A stretch of 5,675 bases of DNA from Pseudomaricurvus sp965662505 (GCF_965662505.1 NZ_CBFIHX010000173.1:1-5675), one strand, 5' to 3'; shown: positions 1-5,526, counted from the first letter of the stretch. The notes: a model not told the origin generated them from the sequence alone. Translations and numbers: made by a program.

Positions 1-1
1 G

Positions 2-901
2 GATGAGTTCGGTGATATGGGGCGTCGTTTTGATCGCATGATGGCGGAAATCGGTCAGCTCATGGGGCAGCTACAACAAATGGGATTGGATCTGACTCAG
101 GCTGCGGAAAATCTACTGCGTGTGAATGAACAAAACAAGCAGCAGTCACAGCAGCAGTCCGGCGAGATCGCCACAGTAGTGGACGGTATGGGGCAGATGC
201 ACGCCGCGGCTGAAGTGGTGTTGCAAAATGTCGGTGCCGCGGAAGATGTCAGTCGTAATGCACAGCATATGGCGGCAGACGGTGATCAGACAGTACAGGA
301 CACCGTATCCGCCATTCAGCATGTGGCCGAGGTGGTTAACAAAGCCGCCGGGGGTATGGATGTGCTCAAGCGGGACAGCGACAACATCGGTACGGTGCTG
401 GAAGTGATCAATGCCATTGCGGAGCAGACCAATTTGCTCGCCCTAAACGCCGCCATTGAAGCCGCTCGCGCCGGGGAGCAGGGACGCGGATTTGCGGTTG
501 TGGCGGATGAAGTTCGTCAGCTGGCCAGACGGACGTCAGATTCGACCCAGGAAATTCAGCAAATCATCAACAATATTCAGCAGGGGACGTCATCGGCGTC
601 TCAACAGATGGCTGACGGCGCACAGGCAACCGATCAGGCGGTATTGCAGGCACAGAAAGCCAGAGAGTCGCTGGATACTATCATGCAGGGCTTCGCTACC
701 ATTGGTGATCGCTCGGCAGACATCAAAGCCGCCAGTGATGAACAGCGGGATCTGGTGGTCAGAGTGGGCTCAGGTGCTTCCCGTATTGATGATCTCGCTC
801 AGCAGGGCGCTTCTCTGTCCAATGACGCACTGGACACCAGTCGTCTGGTGTCGGACATGGCGGTGGAGCTGGGGACTAAATTGAGAGCATTTAATGTCTA
901 A
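2..901 (+). CDS. Methyl-accepting chemotaxis protein, C-terminal part (5' end outside window)
   Basis: This is the cytoplasmic signalling half of a chemoreceptor. Such proteins pass ligand signals to the CheA/CheW kinase complex at the cell pole and are tuned by methylation. The frame is open from base 2, so the internal ATG at 17 is not the true start and 299 residues are visible. The first residues, DEFGDMGRRFDRM, fit the end of a HAMP domain. A long glutamine-rich coiled coil follows. The conserved hairpin tip lies at about residues 136-165, with EQTNLLALNAAIEAARAGE and then GRGFAVVADEVRQLARR, the site that contacts CheA/CheW. A second coiled-coil arm runs to the end. The protein ends in RAFNV and shows no NWETF-like pentapeptide for tethering CheR or CheB. 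The sensor domain and N-terminal membrane segments are outside the window, so the ligand is unknown. The family call is very secure. Confidence 0.97.
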   Translation, partial: DEFGDMGRRFDRMMAEIGQLMGQLQQMGLDLTQAAENLLRVNEQNKQQSQQQSGEIATVVDGMGQMHAAAEVVLQNVGAAEDVSRNAQHMAADGDQTVQDTVSAIQHVAEVVNKAAGGMDVLKRDSDNIGTVLEVINAIAEQTNLLALNAAIEAARAGEQGRGFAVVADEVRQLARRTSDSTQEIQQIINNIQQGTSSASQQMADGAQATDQAVLQAQKARESLDTIMQGFATIGDRSADIKAASDEQRDLVVRVGSGASRIDDLAQQGASLSNDALDTSRLVSDMAVELGTKLRAFNV

Positions 902-919
902 AGGTCTTATGGCCACCCG

Positions 920-957
920 CTCGCAATTTGAATATTCGCGATTAGTACGTTCGCGAT
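920..957. repeat. Three-copy direct repeat with 15-bp period
   Basis: CTCGCAAT at 920-927, TTCGCGAT at 935-942 and TTCGCGAT at 950-957 start exactly 15 bp apart. The last two are identical and the first differs at two positions. The DNA between copies is not conserved, so this is a spaced motif and not a simple tandem duplication. It lies 19-56 bp after the chemoreceptor stop and about 90-125 bp upstream of the membrane-protein start. That position would suit a transcription-factor array. No binding protein can be named. The motif is only eight bases long, so chance is not excluded. Confidence 0.45.
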
Positions 958-1029
958 AAACAGCCACTGTCTGTTACTGTAAGGCTTTGATTCATCTTGC
1001 AGTCATGATTTTTAGATCGATTTAAACAC

Positions 1030-1034
1030 AGGGA
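1030..1034 (+). promoter_or_regulatory. Ribosome binding site of the 348-residue membrane protein
   Basis: AGGGA lies 11 bases before the ATG at 1046. The spacing is a little long but this is the only purine-rich Shine-Dalgarno match in the leader, and it supports the ATG at 1046 as the start. A TTGCAG (997-1002) followed by TTTAAA (1021-1026) looks promoter-like, but it would put the transcript start on top of this site, so no promoter is called. Confidence 0.45.
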
Positions 1035-1045
1035 TAGAACAGAAA

Positions 1046-2092
1046 ATGTACACCGATGAAGATTTAAACCGCGCCGTGGATCGGGGCGTTTTTACACCGG
1101 ATTCCGTCGATTCATTTCGGCAAATGATGGCGGAAGCGCGACATTCGTCGGTGGCGGATGAAGAAAACTTTCGCTTAATTGGCGGCTTCAACGATATTTT
1201 TGTGGTGATTGCCTGCCTGATTCTGACTTATTCAGCGTCATGGGTCGCTGGAACCGTGGCGCCGATCCTGGGCCCGTTGGTGATGGCCGCTGTGGCCTGG
1301 GGATTGTCAGAGTTTTTTGTGCTGCATCGTAAGATGGCGTTGCCGGCGATTGTCTTGTTACTGCTGTTTATCTGGGGGGTATTCTCCACCTGCACTACCG
1401 CAATGGGTGTTCAAAGTTCATCCACGTTTGGGGTGGCCATGGCCGTTTCCGCGGTTGCGACAGGACTTCACTGGTGGCGTTTTCAGGTGCCCATTACCGT
1501 GGCGGCGGGCATGGCAACCATCGTCGGCTTTGCGTTTTATTCTATCTTGTCGGCCTTTCCGCAGTCCCGGGATTGGGTGACTCTGATCATCTTCCTGGGA
1601 GGCCTGACCACCTTTGCGGTCGCCATGTGGTGGGATATGTCGGATCGTGAGCGGATAACGCGTCGTTCGGACGTGGCCTTTTGGTTGCACCTGCTGTCGG
1701 CCCCGTTGATTGTGCATCCGGTTTTTTACAGTCTCGGGGTGTTGAGTGGCGATGACAGTGTCGGCAATGTAATTACCATTGTGCTGGTGTATGTGGTGAT
1801 GACCCTGGTGTCACTGGTGATTGATCGGCGTGCGTTTATGGTTTCTTCACTGGTGTATGTGCTCTACGCGGTGTCGAGACTGTTTGAAAACTACGGCGGT
1901 GTTGGCGGCAATTTGGCGACCACCGGAATCATTATTGGGGGCGCGCTGATACTGCTGGCTGGATTTTGGCACAACGCTCGAGCTGTGCTGGTGGCGCGGT
2001 TACCGGCAGTGATTCAGAGTCGCGTGCCGGTGCTAGGGCCTGTTAAGACTCATTCGATGGCCACTGTTGTGACTAAAAAGCCACCAATTTAG
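1046..2092 (+). CDS. Conserved-type polytopic inner-membrane protein of unknown function
   Basis: This 348-residue protein has a soluble N-terminus of about 47 residues (MYTDEDLNRAVDRGVFTPDS), which looks like a short helical cap. About ten hydrophobic segments follow, at roughly 51-69, 71-92, 98-118, 125-142, 148-171, 177-197, 209-233, 240-259, 262-280 and 291-308, and then a basic tail. The pattern GFNDIFVV before the first segment and FWLHLLSAPLIVHPVF in the seventh resemble predicted membrane proteins of the DUF2157-like kind in other proteobacteria. That resemblance is from memory and no function follows from it. There is no signal peptide, no transporter signature and no catalytic motif that I recognise. 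It lies 144 bp after the chemoreceptor and is probably transcribed separately. Oddly, its last seven codons before the final Ile (VVTKKPP, codons 341-347) are exactly the left arm of a long inverted repeat. Confidence 0.9.
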   Translation: MYTDEDLNRAVDRGVFTPDSVDSFRQMMAEARHSSVADEENFRLIGGFNDIFVVIACLILTYSASWVAGTVAPILGPLVMAAVAWGLSEFFVLHRKMALPAIVLLLLFIWGVFSTCTTAMGVQSSSTFGVAMAVSAVATGLHWWRFQVPITVAAGMATIVGFAFYSILSAFPQSRDWVTLIIFLGGLTTFAVAMWWDMSDRERITRRSDVAFWLHLLSAPLIVHPVFYSLGVLSGDDSVGNVITIVLVYVVMTLVSLVIDRRAFMVSSLVYVLYAVSRLFENYGGVGGNLATTGIIIGGALILLAGFWHNARAVLVARLPAVIQSRVPVLGPVKTHSMATVVTKKPPI

Positions 2093-2164
2093 GCGCGAAG
2101 AGCGTGGTTTGGTTATTCCAAATGAGCGATGAGCAACGACAAGTGGTGGCTTTTTAGGCACAAC
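2066..2164. repeat. Long inverted repeat (21-nt arms, 57-nt loop); possible bidirectional terminator or mini-element
   Basis: The arms at 2066-2086 and 2144-2164 pair at 20 of 21 positions. They are GTTGTG plus one mismatched base plus the perfect 14-mer CTAAAAAGCCACCA (2073-2086), matched by TGGTGGCTTTTTAG (2144-2157). Each arm carries an A-tract or T-tract next to a GC-richer core. On either strand the transcript would therefore form a hairpin with U-residues on its 3' side, as in bidirectional terminators, and the region lies between convergent genes. The 57-nt loop is far too long for a normal intrinsic terminator. It contains a small hairpin (TTTGG 2108-2112, CCAAA 2118-2122). A short MITE-like element with terminal inverted repeats is the alternative. 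No target-site duplication is evident at the edges. Confidence 0.8.
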
Positions 2165-2172
2165 CCGAAGGG

Positions 2173-2270
2173 CTGGGTCCAGTTTTGCGTCCAACGTCGT
2201 TGCCAGTCACTTATGTAGAATGACTACACCGCGCTCCTGTCGCCTAGCTGGACACAAAAATGGTCTCCAG
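2173..2270. repeat. ERIC-like imperfect intergenic palindrome
   Basis: The arms at 2173-2194 and 2248-2270 are imperfect inverted repeats. The reverse complement of the left arm matches the right arm at 18 of 22 positions with one indel, sharing TGGAC, CAAAA, TGG and CCAG blocks. At the centre is a small perfect hairpin, TGTAG (2214-2218) and CTACA (2224-2228), flanked by CCAGTCACTTA (2203-2213) and GCTCCTG (2233-2239). Both flanking words also occur, in this order, in the core of the enterobacterial ERIC/IRU consensus as I remember it. The architecture of outer arms plus central hairpin, at about 98 bp, also fits that class of non-coding dispersed palindromes. The spacer between the two words is longer than in ERIC, so this may be a separate family. 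Confidence 0.55.
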
Positions 2271-2298
2271 CAGTGATCATCGAATGAGTGTTAACAGG

Positions 2299-2330
2299 CC
2301 CTAAGTCGATGAAGGTTATTTAGACTTGGG
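2299..2330 (-). terminator. Weak hairpin at the end of the minus-strand operon
   Basis: On the minus strand CCCAAGTC (2330-2323) pairs with GACTT-A-GGG (2307-2299), giving eight base pairs with one bulged base and a 15-nt loop. The stem overlaps the last codons and stop of the small HMA-like gene. No T-run follows, so it is a poor intrinsic terminator on its own. The longer inverted repeat further downstream is a better candidate. Confidence 0.25.
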
Positions 2331-2723
2331 TTTCATCTTCTCAGCTTTAATATCTTCAGGTTTAACCGCTTCCAGGGAGGGATCGGTATGCCCTCCCCAT
2401 ACCTCATTGACAACGTGATCGCGGATGTTGCTGTCTAAAAAGCGGTAATAACCTTCTTTAAAGGCGGTGTTCCAGTCGTGTGACACATCACCGCCGTGTT
2501 TCAGGATAATCTGTTCCAGACCCTCCAGATCACATTCCATGGCATCGTAGCCAATGTGCAGCGTCGAAGAGGGCGCTTCATAGGAAGCGCTGTCGACCCC
2601 ATAGGTGGTTTCAATCTCGTTGAGCATGGCTCGCTCGTTACTGCTGTCGATGCCTTCCAGTTTCAAGTGCCTGACAACGAGGTGAACCTCGCGGGTTTGA
2701 GGGTCGTCTTCTGGTTTGTCCAT
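2316..2723 (-). CDS. Small HMA-like (ferredoxin-fold) protein lacking the CxxC metal motif
   Basis: This 135-residue soluble protein has no signal peptide or membrane segment. The first 83 residues follow a beta-alpha-beta-beta-alpha-beta pattern: strand 13-22 (VHLVVRHLKL), helix 27-40, strands about 43-49 and 53-58, helix 65-77, strand about 78-83. This is the layout of heavy-metal-associated (HMA) domains. The loop after strand one, where HMA domains carry CxxC, reads LEGIDSS, and the only cysteine is Cys64. Classical Cu(I) or Zn binding at that site is therefore not expected. A C-terminal extension has HDW (82-84), aromatic-rich YYRF, VWGGH (108-112) and a lysine-rich tail. It starts 42 bp after the ferritin-like gene on the same strand, so the two are probably co-transcribed and may share a job in metal handling. 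The fold is read by eye and the function is unknown. The ATG at 2723 has only a weak GGA upstream. Confidence 0.88.
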   Translation of the reverse strand: MDKPEDDPQTREVHLVVRHLKLEGIDSSNERAMLNEIETTYGVDSASYEAPSSTLHIGYDAMECDLEGLEQIILKHGGDVSHDWNTAFKEGYYRFLDSNIRDHVVNEVWGGHTDPSLEAVKPEDIKAEKMKPKSK

Positions 2724-2765
2724 AACGGTTTATCCATTACAAATTGATCGAATAGATCGGCTGTT

Positions 2766-3053
2766 TTATTTGTGAGCAATGGGCTTGTCGGTGAAAAGGA
2801 AGTCTTTTAAATAGCCCTCGAAAGTGGAGTCTTTGCGTCGGATCCACTCCAGCACCATCGCGGCGTGCTCTTTCTCTTCGTCACGGTTGTGTTTCAGGAT
2901 GGCTTTTAGCTCATCATCTTTGCAGGCGTCCATGCGCTGGTTATACCAGTCGACGGCTTCCAACTCTTCCATCAGCGAGACAATGGCGCGATGCATGTCT
3001 CTGGTCTCATCACTCAATTCATTGATTGGCTCGTGGTAACCTTCATTTGCCAT
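2766..3053 (-). CDS. EncFtn-type ferritin-like protein (stand-alone, no encapsulin tail)
   Basis: This 95-residue protein closely resembles the half-ferritin EncFtn of Rhodospirillum rubrum, a two-helix protein that assembles into a ring and oxidises Fe(II) at a di-iron site formed between subunits. From memory the match includes HRAIVSLMEELEAVDWY (21-37) and HNRDEEKEHAAM (55-66). Residues matching the R. rubrum ferroxidase ligands Glu32, Glu62 and His65 are Glu30, Glu60 and His63, and Trp36, Glu29 and Glu32 are also kept. The chain ends at FTDKPIAHK, just after the fold. R. rubrum EncFtn continues for about 40 more residues with an encapsulin-targeting peptide, which is missing here, and no encapsulin gene is in the window. 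AAAGGA seven bases upstream supports the ATG at 3053. The likely role is cytosolic iron oxidation or buffering. Family assignment is strong; lack of encapsulation is inferred. Confidence 0.95.
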   Translation of the reverse strand: MANEGYHEPINELSDETRDMHRAIVSLMEELEAVDWYNQRMDACKDDELKAILKHNRDEEKEHAAMVLEWIRRKDSTFEGYLKDFLFTDKPIAHK

Positions 3054-3060
3054 GTTTCTG

Positions 3061-3066
3061 TCCTTT
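3061..3066 (-). promoter_or_regulatory. Strong Shine-Dalgarno site of the ferritin-like gene
   Basis: On the minus strand AAAGGA lies seven bases before the ATG at 3053. This is near-ideal sequence and spacing and fixes the start of the EncFtn-type gene. Confidence 0.75.
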
Positions 3067-3068
3067 CT

Positions 3069-3099
3069 GGTCGGGTGTTAAATTAGGTCGAGTGTTAAA
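3069..3099. promoter_or_regulatory. Direct repeat in the ferritin-like gene leader; candidate operator
   Basis: GGTCGGGTGTTAAA (3069-3082) and GGTCGAGTGTTAAA (3086-3099) match at 13 of 14 positions and start 17 bp apart. They lie 16-46 bases upstream of the EncFtn-type start, overlapping the expected promoter or leader on the minus strand. A tandem pair like this could bind a regulator of the metal module. Each copy loosely resembles one half of the IscR/Rrf2-type site, but the halves are direct and not inverted, so that identification is weak. A poor minus-strand promoter (TTGCAA near 3123-3118) sits just upstream. Confidence 0.45.
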
Positions 3100-3190
3100 A
3101 CAGGTTGGTTTTTTGTGATTGCAAGGCGTTCCCTGCAAATTCTCCTGTATTTGTATGACGATTAATCACTTAGCACACGCGGATCATTTG

Positions 3191-3196
3191 TATATT
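3191..3196 (+). promoter_or_regulatory. Candidate -10 element for the ZIP transporter gene
   Basis: TATATT is a five-of-six match to the sigma-70 -10 box, 65 bases before the ATG at 3262. The upstream -35 region (about 3168-3175, CTTAGCA) is poor. The 208-bp gap between the divergent ferritin-like and ZIP genes must hold both promoters, and this is the best plus-strand -10 match in it. A convincing Fur or Zur box was looked for and not found. Confidence 0.3.
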
Positions 3197-3261
3197 GAGC
3201 CGCCTGAATTAACAATATAGACCCAGTGACACAAAACACAACGCAACTCGGACGGTGATGA

Positions 3262-3981
3262 ATGACAGAACAGCATGGAATTTGGGTGGTAATCATACTG
3301 ACTTTGTTCGCCGGGCTGGCTATGCCTGCCGGGGCACTGCTGGCGCGTATTGATCGTATTCAGCCGCAGTGGCTGGATGAAGAGTTGCGCCATACCGTGA
3401 CGGCCTTTGGCGGCGGGGCGCTATTTTCCGCTGTGGCGCTGGTGCTGGTGATCGATGGCGTTGAACACCTGTCCATTAACCATGCCGTGATCATGTTTTT
3501 GCTGGGTGGATTGTCCTTTATGGCTCTGGACGTCTGGTTTTACAAAATCAATACCCCTGCCAGTCAGTTGGCCGCGATGCTGTCTGACTTTATTCCAGAG
3601 TCTCTGGCTCTGGGGGCTGCGCTGGCGTTTGGCAAGGATACGGCCTTTTTGTTGGCGGCTTTGATTACCTTGCAGAACTTGCCGGAGGGTTTTAATGCCT
3701 ATCGCGAGCTGCGGAGCCGTCTCTCTGCTGGCCGTATCATCGGGTTGTTTATTTTGATGGCAGGCCTGGGGCCATTAGCCGGTCTAGTGGGGTACGTTTG
3801 GCTGGTGGAAGAGCATCAGCTGCTTTCCAGTATTATGCTCTTCGCCGCCGGAGGCATCCTCTATTCCGTCTTTCAGGACATCGCTCCACAGGCCAAGCTG
3901 GACAGACACTGGTGGCCACCGATGGGAGCTGTACTGGGCTTCTCTCTTGGATTGATTGGGTACATGCTCACGACGGCCTAA
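3262..3981 (+). CDS. ZIP-family divalent metal transporter
   Basis: This is a 239-residue inner-membrane protein with about eight hydrophobic segments (roughly 7-29, 46-66, 73-94, 104-123, 127-147, 158-180, 187-208, 217-237), the normal ZIP layout. ZIP proteins bring Zn(II), Fe(II) or related metals into the cytoplasm. The two metal-site helices are visible: DFIPESLALG (109-118) in the fourth segment and LQNLPEGFNAYREL (137-150) in the fifth, matching the family P-E-G/S signatures. FQDIAPQAK (204-212) in the seventh may add ligands. The loop between segments three and four is short and has no histidine cluster. The gene is divergent from the EncFtn-type ferritin gene, which suggests shared control and a common metal, perhaps iron. 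The ATG at 3262 has only a weak GGTGA very close upstream. Substrate cannot be read from the sequence, and an export role is not excluded. Confidence 0.93.
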   Translation: MTEQHGIWVVIILTLFAGLAMPAGALLARIDRIQPQWLDEELRHTVTAFGGGALFSAVALVLVIDGVEHLSINHAVIMFLLGGLSFMALDVWFYKINTPASQLAAMLSDFIPESLALGAALAFGKDTAFLLAALITLQNLPEGFNAYRELRSRLSAGRIIGLFILMAGLGPLAGLVGYVWLVEEHQLLSSIMLFAAGGILYSVFQDIAPQAKLDRHWWPPMGAVLGFSLGLIGYMLTTA

Positions 3982-4001
3982 ATGGTTCCAGGCTCATGGC
4001 T

Positions 4002-4007
4002 TATAAT
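4002..4007 (+). promoter_or_regulatory. Perfect -10 hexamer between the ZIP gene and dbpA
   Basis: TATAAT begins 20 bases after the ZIP stop codon. The -35 position (about 3979-3984, TAAATG) is poor and no TGn extension is present. It is one of two candidate promoters for dbpA. Confidence 0.35.
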
Positions 4008-4039
4008 GATCCGGAAAAGCGTCTGAGGGCAGGGCGGCA

Positions 4040-4048
4040 TGGTATGAT
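4040..4048 (+). promoter_or_regulatory. Extended -10 promoter for dbpA
   Basis: TGGTATGAT fits the extended -10 form TGnTATAAT with one mismatch in the hexamer. The -35 region (CGTCTG) is weak, as is common for extended -10 promoters. Transcription would start near 4055, about 80 bases before the preferred GTG start. The box sits inside an imperfect palindrome, GCGGCAT (4034-4040) and ATGGCCGC (4047-4054), that could be an operator. The alternative is the TATAAT at 4002-4007. Confidence 0.4.
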
Positions 4049-4123
4049 GGCCGCATCTCCGTGTGATCGCCTGTCCGAGTGTTTTTATTCAGGCCATTTT
4101 CGGTCTTCATGCTTCTTATCCTG

Positions 4124-4137
4124 TAGGCTTTATTGTG
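4124..4137 (+). promoter_or_regulatory. Ribosome binding site and GTG start of dbpA
   Basis: TAGG at 4124-4127 lies seven bases before GTG at 4135. This GTG places the start just before the family N-terminus (FDQLQLP, compare FSTLNVLP in E. coli DbpA). No in-frame ATG occurs before the MTPVQ of the Q-motif region, so a non-ATG start is required. Confidence 0.65.
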
Positions 4138-5526
4138 CAAAATCCCTCGTTTGACCAACTGCAACTTCCTGTCGATCTGCTCGACAACCTGAAATCTCTG
4201 GAATACCACGCCATGACGCCGGTACAGGCGCAAAGCTTGCCTCTGGTGTTGGAAGGTAAGGATATCATCGCTCAGGCCAAAACCGGCTCGGGCAAGACCG
4301 TGGCTTTTGGATTGGGGCTGCTGGCGCGACTGGACGTGAAAAAGTTCCGCATTCAGACGCTGGTGTTGTGTCCCACTCGTGAGCTGGCTGATCAGGTGGC
4401 AAGGGAGATTCGCAAGCTGGCTCGTGCGGTTCACAATGTGAAGGTTCTGACCTTGTGCGGCGGTATGCCTTTTGGCCCGCAAATCGGCTCACTGGAACAC
4501 GGTGCGCATATCGTGGTGGGGACGCCGGGACGTATCGAAGAACATCTGCGCAAAGGGCGACTGAACGTGGAACACGTGCAGACACTGGTGCTGGATGAAG
4601 CCGATCGCATGCTGGATATGGGGTTCCAGGCAAGCCTCGAAGCCATCATTGCTCCGATCCCCACTCAGCGTCAGACGCTGTTGTTCAGTGCGACCTTTCC
4701 GGAAGAGATCGAAAAAATATCCCGCAATATCATGAACTCGCCAGAGCGCATTACGGTGGAAAGTCCTCAGGAAGAATCCACCATCAGCCAGTATTTTCAC
4801 CCCGTCGACAATGAAACTCATCGTCGTCAGGCGGTGGGGCTGCTGTTAATGCAAGACAAGGCAACTTCAGCCATTGTGTTTTGTAATACCAAGCGTGAAT
4901 GTCAGGAAGTGGCCGATGAATTGTCCGATCAGGGATTCTCGGCACTGGCGCTGCACGGTGATCTGGAGCAGCGGGACCGCGATCAGGTGCTGGTGCGTTT
5001 TGCCAACAAAAGTGTTTCGGTTCTGGTGGCTACCGACGTCGCCGCTCGGGGGCTGGACATTGAAGAGCTGGATACCGTGATCAACTATCACATTGCCCGC
5101 GATCCCGAGGTGCACGTTCACCGTGTTGGTCGTACGGGGCGCGCCGGCAGTCATGGGCGTGCGCATACGCTCTACGGCGAGAAAGAAAACTTCAAACTGC
5201 GGTTGCTGGAGGAAGAGCAGGGGGTTGTGGTTGAGCGTGAAATTCTGCCTCCGGCTTCCCTTCTCAACGAGCGACCTGCTCGTCCGCCCATGGTGACCTT
5301 ACAAATCGATGGCGGGAAAAAGAGCAAGGTCCGTCCGGGGGATATTCTTGGCGCCCTGACTGGCGAAGGCGGTATCGAGGGCAGTGACGTTGGAAAAATA
5401 CAGATCTTTCCGATGAGTTCTTATGTCGCTGTTAAACGTGAAGTGGCGAAAACCGCGCTGAAAAAACTGGGTGCCGGCAAGCTGAAAGGCAAAAATTTCC
5501 GCATCAGGCAACTGAGTGGCCGCTAG
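4135..5526 (+). CDS. dbpA: ATP-dependent RNA helicase DbpA
   Basis: DbpA is a DEAD-box RNA helicase that binds hairpin 92 of 23S rRNA and remodels RNA during assembly of the large ribosomal subunit. From the GTG at 4135 the protein has 463 residues, against about 457 in E. coli. Motifs in order are Q motif Phe6 to Gln31 (MTPVQ 27-31), Walker A AKTGSGKT (48-55), PTRELA (80-85), TPGR (130-133), DEAD (154-157), SAT (185-187), IVFCNT (247-252), ATDVAARGLDI (299-309) and HRVGRTGR (329-336). The C-terminal RNA-binding domain, about 385-463, carries the DbpA signature IDGGKKSKVRPGDILGALTG (391-410) and ends KGKNFRIRQL. This domain separates it from RhlE, RhlB, SrmB and DeaD. An upstream in-frame GTG at 4063 would add 24 residues unlike the family. 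All catalytic residues are intact. It follows the ZIP gene by 153 bp and probably has its own promoter. Confidence 0.97.
   Translation: MQNPSFDQLQLPVDLLDNLKSLEYHAMTPVQAQSLPLVLEGKDIIAQAKTGSGKTVAFGLGLLARLDVKKFRIQTLVLCPTRELADQVAREIRKLARAVHNVKVLTLCGGMPFGPQIGSLEHGAHIVVGTPGRIEEHLRKGRLNVEHVQTLVLDEADRMLDMGFQASLEAIIAPIPTQRQTLLFSATFPEEIEKISRNIMNSPERITVESPQEESTISQYFHPVDNETHRRQAVGLLLMQDKATSAIVFCNTKRECQEVADELSDQGFSALALHGDLEQRDRDQVLVRFANKSVSVLVATDVAARGLDIEELDTVINYHIARDPEVHVHRVGRTGRAGSHGRAHTLYGEKENFKLRLLEEEQGVVVEREILPPASLLNERPARPPMVTLQIDGGKKSKVRPGDILGALTGEGGIEGSDVGKIQIFPMSSYVAVKREVAKTALKKLGAGKLKGKNFRIRQLSGR

Noticed and set aside
2066..2300. Integron attC site in the repeat-rich intergenic region
   Set aside because: Stem-loops and a stretch like the end of Vibrio attC repeats (CGTTGCCAG) drew attention, but no paired RYYYAAC and GTTRRRY core sites bound the structure and there is no integrase or cassette array.
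3181..3199. Possible Fur box in the divergent promoter region
   Set aside because: The best 19-base window matches the classical Fur consensus at only about 10 positions and is not symmetric.
4063..4134. N-terminal extension of DbpA from the GTG at 4063
   Set aside because: The 24 residues have no counterpart in DbpA as I know it, there is no good ribosome binding site before this GTG, and the extended -10 box would leave a leader of only about eight bases.
3996..4154. Short plus-strand frame beginning MAYNDPEKRLRAG between the ZIP gene and dbpA
   Set aside because: It has no ribosome binding site, covers both dbpA promoter candidates and runs into the dbpA coding region in another frame. 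Its later part has the composition of a shadow frame.
4265..4664. Long open frames on the minus strand inside dbpA
   Set aside because: They are antisense to the conserved helicase core, lack ribosome binding sites, and encode Pro/Arg/Ser-rich or otherwise non-family sequence typical of shadow frames.
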